Assembly: GCA_013397865.1 (NCBI GenBank)
Contig: VZTI01005203.1
Coordinates: 1,603,191-1,667,190, forward strand
Reading direction: 5' to 3'
From: Struthidea cinerea
Lineage: Eukaryota > Chordata > Aves > Passeriformes > Corcoracidae
Length of the DNA: 64,000 bases
Shown here: positions 37,401 to 51,000 of the stretch, in pieces
How the letters are laid out: each line of letters opens with the position of its first letter
Numbering within the stretch: the first letter of the stretch is position 1
Translations under genes and position numbers: made by a program
Notes under the pieces: model-generated
What the model was told of the DNA's origin: nothing
The model's input: only the letters and a program-made list of their open reading frames with translations
The model's database searches: none

Positions 37401-40400
37401 AACCCATTGTTCTTTCATTTCAGGGCTGTCTTCAACAGTAATGAAGCCTTCTTCAGCTCATTACATTTCCTAAAATTTGCAGAATCTTCCTAAGGGCAAA
37501 TTCCAACACAGTTTCTTCAGTTTTTCCACACTGGACAGGCATACTTTTGTTGTTTTTGGGGTGCTGCCCATGGTGGACTTTGACTTCTGAATGCCATTCT
37601 ACTTCAGGTCTATTTGTATGTATGCATTTTATGTATGTCTTCATTTTCCACAATGTCAAAGTCCTATTTATCATTCAAAAGTTCAGGCAGAGGCACTTCC
37701 TTTACCTATTAAACATATTAATAACAGTCAATTACAGATCTTTCAGTAGGCCAGGGGATTTGTCTCAAATTGCAGTCCTAGTGGGGTTTTGTACCTAAAT
37801 TCACCTCCCCCAAATCACCTTTGAAATCTAGACCAGTCCTTAACTCTGTTTTCACTTGCATGTAGTATCTTGTTATAAAAATCATTGTTTCTGGGGCTCA
37901 TTTTTGTGCATTTTTCCTAGTCTGAGCACAGCACAGGTCATTAACGACCTCTACTTGAATTGTCAAAAATAACAAAACCCAGCAGGTTCTTTGGCACCAT
38001 CTACTTTTGGAAACATAATGCTCCTGCCCACCTTCCTTTTCAAATAGCACTGACTCCTGTCAAAATAAAAGAATATCTAAAACTTCTCTATTAGCCTTTC
38101 CCATTTCCAGACTTCCAGCTCTCAGCGGAGGATGACCTGCTTCTTTCTTCCTCTAAGGCTGGAGTGACAGCTTCCATTACTGCTTTGTTGTCTCTGGACT
38201 GGTGCCTGGCTGAGGTAAACATCCCTTGCGAGGTCCCTGTGTATCCACCTTCCTCTAAACCCAACATGCAGCTCCATCCCTGCTTCCAGCCCACAGAAGG
38301 ATGCTGTTCCAAGGAGGGAACTGCAGGAATGAGGTCCCCCAGAATGGGTTGAGACAACTCCACTAAGCACTTCTTACTCCAGGAGGCAGGAACATGACAA
38401 CATGAGGCAGATTTTTTTTTGCTATTTTTATGTAAATACATCTGCCACCCTTCCCTCCCATGTCAAGACAGTGTTTTCAATCATAAGCAGGAAGTGGTTA
38501 AAGGCATGTTGCCAGGCAGTTCTTTTCAAGTTGATTAATCATTACAGATAATCTGAATCAAGTTAATGAAAATGATGAGAACCTGGAAGTTGTGTATTCT
38601 ATTGGTAAAATGTGCCCTGACAGGAAAGCTAATTCAGCTGAACCAAAAAATGGCTTACAAAAAATTATTCAGATGATGTTGCTGGACACTCTTGCTCAGG
38701 TTCTTGTGAACTCACCAGGTATCTTACTTGTGATATATTTATCCATAAACAGAACTTTGAAATAACCTGCTCTATCCTGAAACACTTGTGAATTACTCAA
38801 TAATCTTCACAACTATGACTGCACATTTTTCCCAGAAAAATACACTAAAGTGTTGCTGCTCACAGCAGATATTAGGCCAAATTTTTGAGAGATATTTCAG
38901 TTATATAGTTCAAAAAATGCAAAAGATTCTGCAGAAGCCAACAGTTGTGTTTGCTGCAAATTACTGAAAAACGTTTAATGTTGTTCTGCCGAGGACAAAT
39001 CAAAGTTTCCCTGTGATTGCTAGAAAACAGAATTTTTGCAACACTACGGGTTTCCAACAGTATGGTAGTGGTGGAAAGATTTTTCTGGTTATGTTCTGTG
39101 TTTCTGGCTGGGGAGATTCACCCCTCTCCCTGCCTCCTCTCAGATTTGTTCAGTTCAACATTATACTGCTTCTGCCACTGATGCCATGATTCATCAATTT
39201 CCTGAATGCTGGGAGCTTTTGCTAGATTTATCTCCTCTGATGCACTGCTTTTCCCTCAATGCCCAAACCCCACAATGAATCACTGAAGTCCCATTACTGG
39301 AAGTGCCGCATAGGAAACAGCAGGTAGAGAAGATCTTGGTGCAATGGAAAGATGCTATTCTGCAAGTAATGCCTGAAATACTTTGACTGGAGTTGTTATA
39401 ATCAAAGGTCAGAAGTTTTGCAAAGTTATTTCAACCATCTGAAATGAACACAAATATTTAAGTAAGGCATATTACCATTGGATTGAAATTCTAATTTTTG
39501 TGCAAGTTAATTTATGCTATAGAGCCAGAAGAGATGCTCAAAAAGTCCACTGCCGCTTCTATCAGCTTTGTGTTCTTTCCAAATTCAAATAAATCCAGAA
39601 GAATAATTTTACTGGAGTGGGTCCCTTCCTAATCTCATCACTCATTATTTTAATTGTCTGTATTGAAACTATTATTCGTATTAATGAATTGACACTTTAG
39701 TGGCAAAAGGCCAAATTCTGATCTTCTTGTTTAGTGGTAAATGCAACCACTCTGTTGAGTCTGTTGTAGGTGTTCTTCCTTTGCAGAGGTGTGGTGAGCC
39801 TGGGTGTTCTTGCACTAATCAGGAAGGCCACTTTGGCACTTCTAATGATTCCATCACTGTCTCCACCTACTCCTCATTCAGCAGTTCAAGACTGCAGACT
39901 TCATTTCATTACCTATTAAGGCTGAGACAGTGATCTGTTACACTTTTGGTACATCCAGAGCTTTAATGTCAGCTAAATGAGACTATTTTTGCTGTTACGG
40001 TTGAAAGAACAACCTCTGCCATTACACTAAAACCCTGAGTATCTTCTATCTTTTTGTTTTATTGTTGTCTAAAATTCACACTGAAGAGTTGCTGCTGAAG
40101 TGAACCAGGTAATCAGGTATCTCTGTCATTTTTTTCAGTTCTGCTCCAGAATTACACATGATGCACACCTTCTCAAGGAGAGTTTGTTTTCTTTTAGATG
40201 AAGAATTATTCACCAGAGATTCCCAGCATAATTTATTCAAGCTCTCTTGAAACATTATCGATTAGGATGTTCAAAGTGAGTGATTTGTGAATAAATTCAT
40301 AAGTTTATTCAATGAATAAATTCCCCCCTGGGGAACAAAGGTGTCTGCTGAAGATGAGACTTGGAGAGTATCCCAAGGCATTCTCAAGTGCACAAGAAAA

Positions 40401-43400
40401 AGATTAATTATATCTGCCCCCCAAATGTCTGTGGCTAGAAAGATGGAATTGCACAGGGAGACTGTAATCGCTCTTATCCTGCTGTACTCTAGAAGAAAAA
40501 AGAAGAAGCAAAGAAAGAGGATTTGATTTGAAGGAATAAAAAGGTTTAAAATCTCTCCAGCATCTCATTTCCTCTCCTAGGAATGCAGGAATTCCAACTC
40601 ACCCCACGTGTACCCAACTCTTTTGACACTGTTCTTATGACTGCACTTTTTCCACCTCCACAGGTACAGCTCCTGCTGCAAGTACCACTGCTGTCTGTGG
40701 CAGTGCACCTCACCGCCGCCTCTGCTCGAGGCAGCAGTAATAAACCTGGTGGGAGGTGCAACAGCAGCAAAGAACAACCCCATTTTTTTTCTTGAAAATT
40801 CAGCCTAAAAATGGGGAGACGCTTTATAAGCAGGGCTAATTTGTAATTGGCAAGGTAATTATTCTATTAAGGTATTTCAAGAGGAAAAGGAAGCTCTGCA
40901 ACTCTGTTCATGTACAGAGTTTTCTGTAGCCCTGCAATTAGCAGAGCATAAACTTTTTGCTGGGCATGACTGTCACAAAGGCTATTCCATGGAGTAAAGG
41001 AAAATCTAGACTTTAATCTTTTTTTGCATCAAAAAGAGATACTGATGACACCCATCTCCTGTGAAATTTCAGCTTTTAACTACTGGCACTGTGCATGTTG
41101 ACATACTACTGCTATGTCCTGCAGAGGTGTGCAGATGCTTTCCAGGGCAGGGAAATAGCCAGGGCCAGTTTGGCCATGCTAATTCCCCTTGCAGTCACAG
41201 CAAACAAAATCAATAATGCCTTTTGCTCACTATGAGATTTTTCTGGGAAAGAAGTTGCCTGAGATAACATCACCTTAATTTTTATGCCCTCACTCCTCAG
41301 CTTTTCTTTTCTTCCTTGGGTTACACAAATATCATATTTCTTTTGCACAGTGTCCAACTTCTAGCCAGCTCCCATATCAGTCTAGTAAAGGCATGGTCAG
41401 GAAATTTTCAATTAAATATTTTTTAGAAAAAACTACAACTGTGAAAATCAAAACTGACTGCTGAAACAATTGGTTTTTACAATTGGTTGTCTAAAAAAAA
41501 TCTTTTATAGCAAGTTTGGAAGTCGCCAAAATATCTCACTGAAATGGTTTAGTCAGTTTTGTTTTGTTTCAATGAAGACCAGTTTTTCATTTGAAAAAAT
41601 CTTTGGTTCAAAATTAATCAATTTATATTGGGAATTGAAATAAAGGAATAACAAAACCTTGTTTTAATTAGTCCAACCAAATACCCACATTTTCCCATGT
41701 ATGAGGGGTGTTTATGACTTTTTGTCACTATTCAGGGCAGGAACAACTTTGAAAATGTTAAAGATGCTCATGGGACAGGCCAAATCTTTCTGGCTCCAGA
41801 CTGGAATAGTTTAGGAATCTGTGTCAACGCATTCCTAGAAATGCCAGCAAGTGAAAAGTAGAATACAAAACATTTATGATAATATCAATTTCCTACTTGC
41901 CTATAAACCACTAATTTTCTAGATTTAAAAGTTTCATTCTCCTCTGGAATCCAATTTATCTTGTTTTCAAGTAGTTGTGCTGAAAACACCCCGAGTGCTT
42001 CCACATGAATAGTGAAAATGGCTGTAATATGACTAAAAATGGGCAAACAATTCAGAGGAGAAAGCAGAGCTCAAGCTATAGAATTCATAAATACTTAGTT
42101 AAGAAAAAAAGCCAAACCAATACTTAGTGAATACATTGAGAATTCTTCTTGTACCCAAACCATATTTCCTTGCTTTTTATGATGTAAATAAATACCTTAA
42201 TTTTGTCTCTAATCAACTGATTGCTACTGATTCAGTTGGATATACCTGGTTATTTTACAGGAGAAAAGTGTTCCCCCTAGCAAGCTCAGCATTTAACTTA
42301 GAATGAATACTAATGAAAGCTTTTTAGGTTACCAAAGCTTTTCCACTTAATAAAACAATTATACTTGAATGGCAATAGGATGTTCAAAGGCAAATACATG
42401 GCAGCTAGAAGTAAATTGGTTATTCTGAGTATCTCACGATAAGAAAAAAAAAGACAATATTTAGAACTTTTAGACAATGTAATCTCTTCTGTTACAGACA
42501 TCTGGGCTACCTCTGCTAATTAGCTCAATTCCTTTTGAGTACAAGTAGATGACTGAACTGAAGGAATGGGACACTTTGGGCATAACGGAGAGGAAAAGCT
42601 AGAGCTTCACACAGTCAAGTAGTGTCAAATAGTCAAGAAGTACGAAGAAAAATATAATATTATAATAATATAATATCTGATGTATTATAATAATTATATC
42701 TGACGTTTATGGTAAACCTGTGCAAAAAAAAATCTAGTATGTGATAAAAAAAATTACTCCTCTTCATGCCTAAAGCAACTGAGTGACTACAATCACATTT
42801 ACTGCATGTTATGACAAGATGTTTAGTCCTGATTGCACCTCAGCACCTGAACTGTGTGAAAGGTTTCTTGTCTGGACAACTGAATGGATCAGGGATGCAA
42901 AACTGAGTGAAATACAGTGACTGGTGTCTGAAAAGTTCTGGTTCAAAGATTATGAAATTACCCTGGTACTTCTTTCACAAGGCAGGTATCTGTTATTTGC
43001 ATAGCTGTTTTCTAGTGTTGCTGAATCATAAATACATCTAGGAATTATTAGGCACCATTTACCATCCCTTTACTTATAAACTGGAAAAGCTACATAAACT
43101 GGTATTTTAAAATGAGAAAGTGAACAGTGAGCAAAAGCTTTACATGAGCTGTTGGAGAAGAGACATCATTTAAAGAGCAGCTGTAGTGTAGATCAAAGAG
43201 TAATCATTTCAACCAGTGACCCAACAAAGCTGCCCAGATGTATTTCTGGTTTAACTCCATCTTAGCCATTGCAAAGACACATTTTGGTAAGGAAACACCT
43301 TTATGCACTTGCATAGAATTTCCATCAGATCCCAAACACATGAGATATGCATCAGGTTCCCAAATAACCCTAGAAGGAAGCAGAGTTTTGGTTTCCTGTA

Positions 43401-45000
43401 AATGTCCATCTAGACATAAAGGCAAGTGCATAGGGTTTTGGTGGTATATTTTGCAGAGTTATACAGGAAACCACCAAGTAAGTATTCAAAACACGAGGTT
43501 TTCTTGAATGCCCCAAATGTCCCCAGATAGAATTGAATATATTTCATACTGGATACAATTAAAGTTTTGGTGGTTTGTTCCCTCTTTTCTTCTCTTTTTA
43601 TGGTCAGGGGAATGAGGGACAAAGTTCTTAAAACAGAATTGGATTTTTCACATGCATTTTTTACTCCTACAAAGAATGAGGGAATGGTATAGGACTCAGA
43701 TTTTTAACTTATTTTCTTGACAGTCAAAAAGGTTGACAACGAGATATCAAATTGCTATAGAACAAGCAGAAGCAAAGTGATTACTCTACCAAAAGCCAAG
43801 TAATAGCTTGGATACACTGTGTCTCCTAAATGAGATACTCCCAGGCAAGTGCAGAGGATGGTTTCCTCCCCACTCTAGCTCAAGAGGATGGCATTTGCCA
43901 TGATGCAGGGGGCTGCAGGCGCTCCCCTTGTTTTCCTTTACAAAAGCAGTTCTGTCAGCTCTCTCAGCTTTTCAGGTCCCTTTCTCTGCTCTCTGTCCTC
44001 CCTTGTTATCCAGTGAGTGCTTATGCTTCAGTCACAGAGATATCTGCTGTGAGGCTCTAGTGGCAGCTCACAACCACTTGGCAAAAAGAAAGATGGCTTT
44101 ACCATGTCAGGAAACTGATTTGAGTCAGTGAGGTTCAGCAGCCATGTAGTTGTAACAGACTGACCTCAGATTTCAGGAATATTCTCAGTCTGGTGTCCTG
44201 CTGTAGCTATGCCTTTCTGGTAGTCGAGCTATCCAAGTCCATTAGTTCAAGTGAGTTTATGAAGGATAAGCTGCAGAGAACAATAGTCAGTTCAAGAGAA
44301 CAATACTTTGTTCTTCAGCACCATGTCGTATTTGGTCCCCAAAATGATATGAAAGAGATTCAGAGTTTTCCATCCCATGCTAAATGGTCTACACCTTTGC
44401 ACACTTGAACATTTTCTTCAGTGACAGCTGACATTAGTTACCCTGTGGGCACGCTTGCATCTTACATGGGTTACTTCAGTATGCTTCCTTTGGGAAAGGT
44501 TGAAAGATGATGTTTAAAATAAACCCTAACACCAAAATCCCAAACCCGAGTCCAGCAACATACCTCACATACCACAGTTTCCTGAAAAGATTAATTTCTT
44601 TAAATCTGGAGTCGCTAATCCATAATCTCCCATCTATCTTATAGTAACCCAGCTGCAAACCAACCACTAGTTTCCTTCAGATACAGAGGGTATTTTTTAT
44701 CAAATGGGGTCAATGAATTACTTTTTTGACGTCATGCTCAAGACATAAATCAAAGGAAATCAGAAACTGCAATAGATGGAGAAATTGAAGTAATATATAA
44801 ACAGTTAATCATTCTTTAGACATGTTTGGCAAATTTTCCTGGTAAGAATGCTATCACTTTGGAAGATAATTTAATAGGCAGAGAAGACAGAAAAACCAGT
44901 TTGCTTCTAATGGCATTGCTATGGTGTAATGGGGCTGAGATGGCTATATTCAAGACAGATGCTATTATTTGTTCTAGTTTTACCATAAGTGACACTGTGA
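34453..45000. other. Non-coding stretch, no gene recognised
   Basis: About 10.5 kb without a recognisable gene or clear transposon. Frames reach at most 116 codons (38.09-38.44 kb, minus) and overlap others. Visible small structures are an inverted repeat GAATAAA/TTTATTC near 40289-40310 and a 10-bp direct repeat ACAATTGGTT at 41466 and 41479. There are also T runs near 36050 and an AT-rich repeat at 42.65 kb. A 74-codon frame at 36395-36619 is rich in Lys and Ser and has no known motif. Confidence 0.5.
42650..42700. repeat. AT-rich degenerate repeat
   Basis: Alternating AATAT/TATAATAAT units with few G or C bases, beside a short AGTCAAG repetition at 42614-42638. It is low-complexity sequence. 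Confidence 0.75.
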
Positions 45001-48000
45001 TAATTCCAAAAACAAGCCTGAAAGCCCATTAAAAATGTTTCTCTGCCTTGACTCATAACAAAATGTAGGAACTGCTTTTTTGGGTCCTGATGAATGGAGA
45101 AGCTTTCAGAACACTCAGAGTGATGATCCCTAGCTTTTACAATAAAGTGCAAGGCAAACTTAGCGGTCTAGTGATATGCTTTTATCACTCTTTCTCTTTT
45201 AATGGTGCGTCCTTTCCCATCTAAGTTATTGTAGCAATGGATAGAAATGTTGCTTCCCCATTTATTCATTTATTCCCACTTCTGTCCATTTGTGTCACTT
45301 TCATGAGAGCCTTTAAAAAATTGGTCAGTCCGTTTCTTAGACTCACATAAAGATGCTTGCATGCTTTTTAACTAAAGAAATAAGTTCTGAGCTCCTCGTG
45401 CAATCCTTATAATTAAAATTTAATTTAGCATAAAAAACCCTCTCACTTATTGCACTTTGGTTTTAACAGTGTTCTCTGCCTCTCTGTTAGTGTTCCCCTA
45501 ACAAAGCACACAGACTCTTTATTTGATTTGTCTTTCAGTGTTCACCTTCACTGCTCTCTCATATCCTAAAATTTGTCAGTGTATAAGCAAGACATTACTT
45601 CCAGGAAAAAAAAATCCAACAGCACAGAGTTAATGCTTATATTAACTAATTAGAAAATCTGGTTATGGAGATTGGGACACTTCCTCAGTTTTTGAAACCC
45701 TACACAGAAAGAAGGCAGCAGGAAAATCTGCTATGATTCACATCTGCCAGTGTCTCAGTAGATAAGCCAGAGTCATTTTAAGAGCAAGAGTTCCAATTCC
45801 ACTAAGGAACATAAGCATCAAACTTTCTAGAACAGCTGGCCGTTTACAACTTTAATAAATAGCTAACAAAGGAAGTTCCACTTATGCCCAAGTCAGGCAC
45901 CATACTACATTGATCAGAGATAGTCAACAAACTGGAGAGGAAAGATGATCCAGTAGCCGAGGACTATCCTAGAATTTAAGAAATCTGACTAAATTGTTTA
46001 TTGTCTTTTAGTAAGCTACTTCTTTCAATAGGATTTGGACACTAGAGGTTGTGAAATCAGGTATTCTCATAAAACATAATTTTTCCATTTCGTGAAACAT
46101 ATATATAGCTTAAAAATCTTTCCAGGTTTGAAATGAGTGGCTCCAGACTTCTCCCTTGTGTGTAGGTTGCATCAAAGTGGATGTCGCTGTTAGCAGATAC
46201 AAAGCTAACAGGGAATGCAAGAGATGTACGTGTAAATACCTTTTCTGCTCATCATGAACTTAAACCTTGCTTTCTAAAACCAGGTGGAAGAATCAGTGAC
46301 TGATGACGAGGCGATAGGAGTTTTTGTTTTTCTCTAGATAGTCAAAAAGTTGAGCTTGGACTTGAGCGAAAGATCTTTAAGATTCTGAGGTACTCACAGT
46401 CCATTATAATGACAGATACAAAAGAAATGTAAATGACAAGAGAAAAACTTTAACTTGTAAAAATTTACTATTAGCTTTTCTCTAAGGTGCTGTGTGGGAG
46501 GCACAACAGTGTGCCTGTCTGCATTAAGCCCTGTCTGGAATTACCAAAACATTTTTGTACATTATTTGTTTCAGTCCTACAATCACTTTTAAACAACAGC
46601 TTTCATCTCCCACATATGACTCCTGTCATACTGATACTTTCATGGACTAGGAGAACATTCTCTTTTCTCTTCCAGGGGTCTCTGAAACCAGGGACTGACA
46701 GATAATTCAGAAATGTTAAGTGGAGTTTCCTAAATCCATCCACATTCTGCTTCCATCAGCATGGGTCCTGACCCCAGGAAGTGATTTCCTTACAGTTTTG
46801 TTTGATGTTCTCATGACACTTGAAAGATTAAAAACAAATGGTATTTTTTTTCTACAGAAAGCAACAATTTCAAAATTGTCTGACACAACTCCCAGAAGAG
46901 CTCATCTTTGCCCTGACCAAAAGTTGTGTTAGATGAAATGCTTAGAAAAGGCCTGCCTTCAGTGCACCCAGCATCCAGGTTCGGTGAGTATCTTCACCCA
47001 GGTGAAGTTTAAGGAGATTGATTACAGGATAACTAGGGAACAGAAAAGAGAAAGAAGTTATGGGATAACAGGTTTAGGATAACCACAGAGCTGCCAAATT
47101 TCTATGCAAAGATAATACCTTTTAGGATGTCCAGCTCTTTGAAGAGAACTTGGCAGGTTGTCTGTTCTAAGCAACATATACTGTAGGTTTAGCCTTTGTC
47201 CCATGTAGGCACCTAGACTGTGCTGGTTTTAGTGTGTGTCCTAATTACATTTTTCTAGTTATTTGAACAACATTTGGTAAATTGACCACTTTTTTTAGCT
47301 TTTGATTCAGTTATTTATTATAAGTTAGTCCTATTGCATATGATCACATTTTTTGTAAGATAAAAAATATTAAACACAAGCATAATCCTGAAAGTTAAAA
47401 CTGTAGCCAAATAAATAGAACACCAGAAGAAAAAAAAATATCACAGTTTGCATGTGCATTTTTACTAAAATGAGGAAATAAGAAAGCCAGTGTGATGTCC
47501 CTTCTGCTTCTAGTGTGCACTATGTGGAGTGCTGGGTTACCCAAAGCTGTTCCCACTCAGACCAGACAGCCCTGGGTGCAGAGAAGCTATGAGCCGTTTG
47601 CTTTTAGGGCGGTTTTTGTGGGGCTCGGGAGTGTGTGTGTGGGTATTTTTGGAGGGTTTTTTGTTGGATTTGTATTTTTTTTTCCCTCTCATAGAAGACG
47701 ACAGCCTGGTGTAATGTACCTGGGCATCTGCAATACCATGACAACATGAGACACCTCAGAATGAATTCCCAAAAGCAGCATCCCAAGCACGAGGCTCCTT
47801 GGCAACTTTGGTCAAATTAAGTTCAAGCCATCAGTCCTTCGACTCCTGCTTTCTGGTTGATGTGTTTCTACCGTGTAGTAACACAAGTAAATTTTGTGGC
47901 AGAATACTAACTCTGTAAAAGAAAATGATTAGCTCTCAGGTGGATTAACTCTCCAAATTGATTCACTGCAGTCACTTATATGTGGCAGGGAGAGAGGGGC

Positions 48001-51000
48001 AGCAGTTCGGGCTTAGACTGGCATAAAAGGCTGCACAACTAGGAGTGAAGGATGGGTGACAAAGAGAGTGCTTTGCCCTTGTCCCTTCCCAGGATTGAGA
48101 AACCTAGACTGGACTGCAGAGATTTGCTGCCATGGCCCTCACCTAGATTCAGGAGCCTGAGTCATTCCTTAAAAAAAACGCATTATGGACTAGAATATGC
48201 TTTGTAAAATGAGATGGTGGATGTGCTTTCTTGCTTTTATTCAATATTGCAAAGATTAAATAATGAGGCACCCACACTCTTCAGTGCTTAGAACAAGGCA
48301 GAAATCAAGGTGCTCGTACTCCACAGTGAACATTGTAATAGTGGGTGCTTTGCTGTCTCCCTGGCTAATTTTTCTTTAATGGGTAGATTTTTTTGCAAAA
48401 CAGCATAGTGTCAGTGGTAACAGTGGAGACTGTTCTTGCCTTTGAACATCTTCAAAACTGGTGATTAGGGCAGACTTTTTGTGATGGGGAGGGGAAGGTC
48501 TGAGTTCCCTCAGCTTCACATTCCATGAACCCAGGTGTATCACACCCTGGCTGAAGGTAACCCTCCTGCTTTATTTTATGAAAGAAAAAATTGAGAAAAT
48601 GGCAAGAGTTTTGGTGAGGGCAGGAGGGATTAAATAACCACAAACCTTACATCTGACCAGCCTCTTTTCCTGGCTGTGTTTTGGAATGACAGTTCATTTG
48701 TGTCTAGTGATTTGTGATGAGTTCAGCTCTTTTAGAAACTGAGAAGCACACTCTCAGCGTGTCTTCTGGACCAAGCTCCTCTGAGATCTCTGGCAGACAA
48801 CACGTCCTGCTGAGAGCTGGTTCTGACCTAGTTAGCAGCAAGAAGTTTCAAGCATGAGTAATAGGCAGTAAGTGCACTTGACTGGGGAAATTTGGGTATC
48901 TAAGGGTGAGAGGGGAACACGGTATCGTGTGTTCTTAGATACTCACAGTCCTCTTAGAGTGTTGCAAGATCCTTAAGTCCTAGTTTGGATGCCTAATATC
49001 TGTAGCAGTTTGGGGTCAAGGTGCATACAGCAGCTACTGCCATCCCAGCTTGAGTAAAGAAGATAAATTCCTCCTTGTCCATCTCTGTGCTAGGCCAGCT
49101 CCACCAGTGCACAGATACCTCACCCTGGAAGGCTGCATGGAAGAAGGAGCTGCAGAAAATGTTTAAATTAAGAGAAATATTTTAATTGCATTTTTTAATT
49201 CTCATGTAATCCCAATGCTTTCCTCAAGAAGATGACTATTAGAAATGTCTCTATCCCCTGAATTATGGAGCTCTTAGATTTGATCCCTGAATGCATATGT
49301 ATGGCATTACTGAAATGGGCACTTTCTGTTTACCAGAGGGTTGGTATTCAGGATACCAGTGGTGCCAATAAGCATGTTACTCTAATATTTATGCATCTTC
49401 CATAAATAGAATTGCTGAAAATAATTTTAGGGAAATTTTGGATAGTAGAAAACTACTTGTTTTTTAAAAAAGACAAAAACAGTGAAACAAAATTAGTCTT
49501 TAAGTGCTAAGGGTACAGATCAGGGTACAATGAAATTTCAAATTATCTCAAACAGCAATAAAATCTTCTGGAGACTTGCAGTTGACTCAGCAGTACCTTC
49601 CTCATTAGGACCATAGTCTTGTCTTAGAAAGCATGCTGCAGATAAGAAAGATCTTAAAGAAAGGAGGAACAGTAACAGAAGCATCATCTAATTGTTGGCT
49701 CTTATCTCCTGTTATCTCCAGATCAAGAAATTTAGTTAAATGGCACATAGTTTTGAGTGTTTCAGGAGGAAATTCTAGTTGCAGACAGGAAAGGAAAGCA
49801 ACCTTGGTTTTGTGTGGGTTTTTTGTTGTTGTTGTTGTTGCCCATATGCCATTATTTATTGCAAGGAATTCTTCTAATTTTTAACACTTTTTTAAAAGCA
49901 GGACTTCTGTAATATCTTTCTTAATAATCAGGCTGAACAAACTTCTTATAAGACTGAATTCCTCAAATGCTACAAACATCCAATAATCAAAAGCTATTAG
50001 AAATCAGCTCATATTTTAAAAAGTGACTCTAATATATTTACTTTTTCACTGTCCTTCTCTGCTATTCCATACTTCAAAGACTTGATCACCGTAGCCTTTT
50101 AATTCACCTGTTCTTTACTAATTTCCTTCTTTCTTCAGTAACTAGCATCCAGACTCATGTTACACTCAGTACCCTTCACTGCTATCTGCTGAGATTTCAG
50201 TCTCACTATTATGCTTGTTTCTTGCCCTTTCAGACTTTAAAGGTCCTTTTCAAATTCTCTGTGTTCTCTCAGTCTGTGCTGGTCATTGCTTCTGTTCTTG
50301 AGATTTGTCCCTTCAGCTGAAACATCTGGATAGCCAATTCTGAGGTGTACACACTCTAAAATCATCTGTCCCTGTCAATAATTCAGTCTTCCTGCTCCCC
50401 AAGTTCAGCAGTTCTTGCCTCAGGATGTAGGCAAGGAAACAGCTGGAGAGCCAGGGGCAAAAATCTCATAATGAATATAAATGTGGCATAAAAAGTTCTT
50501 TAGCTCTTATGGAAAGGCTGTATGGAAGGCAATGAAACAACACTTAGCATCTCAATAGAAGATTCATCCCACTTAGTGAATAGGATAAACTTCTGTTCTC
50601 TGTGGAGCTGACTCAAGCACTTCTTCCTTCAGGGAATTTTTTTTAGCTTTGTGGAAAGAACTAGTGAGAATTAAATTGAACCACCTGCACGTCTGATCAC
50701 AAAGTAAGATTTTGCAGATTTTTCTGCTAGGGTGAAAGCCTGTGTTCATGTCTATCGTTTCATTGGGGGTAAATGTAGGAAGGAGTTTTGCCTTGCAATT
50801 ACTGATTTGGACTAACATGTTTCCTCACTGGGGCAGACCTGTAGGCAAGTATCATGATAGTTTGATGTAGGATATTTTTAAATACTTCTCAAAGACAATC
50901 TAAGTATCTCAAAACTCCTGGAATTTTCTTTCTCTGGCTTCACTTTAACTTACAGCCTTATTGTTATAATTGTGCTGTGACCCGTGGCTTCTGGAGAAAG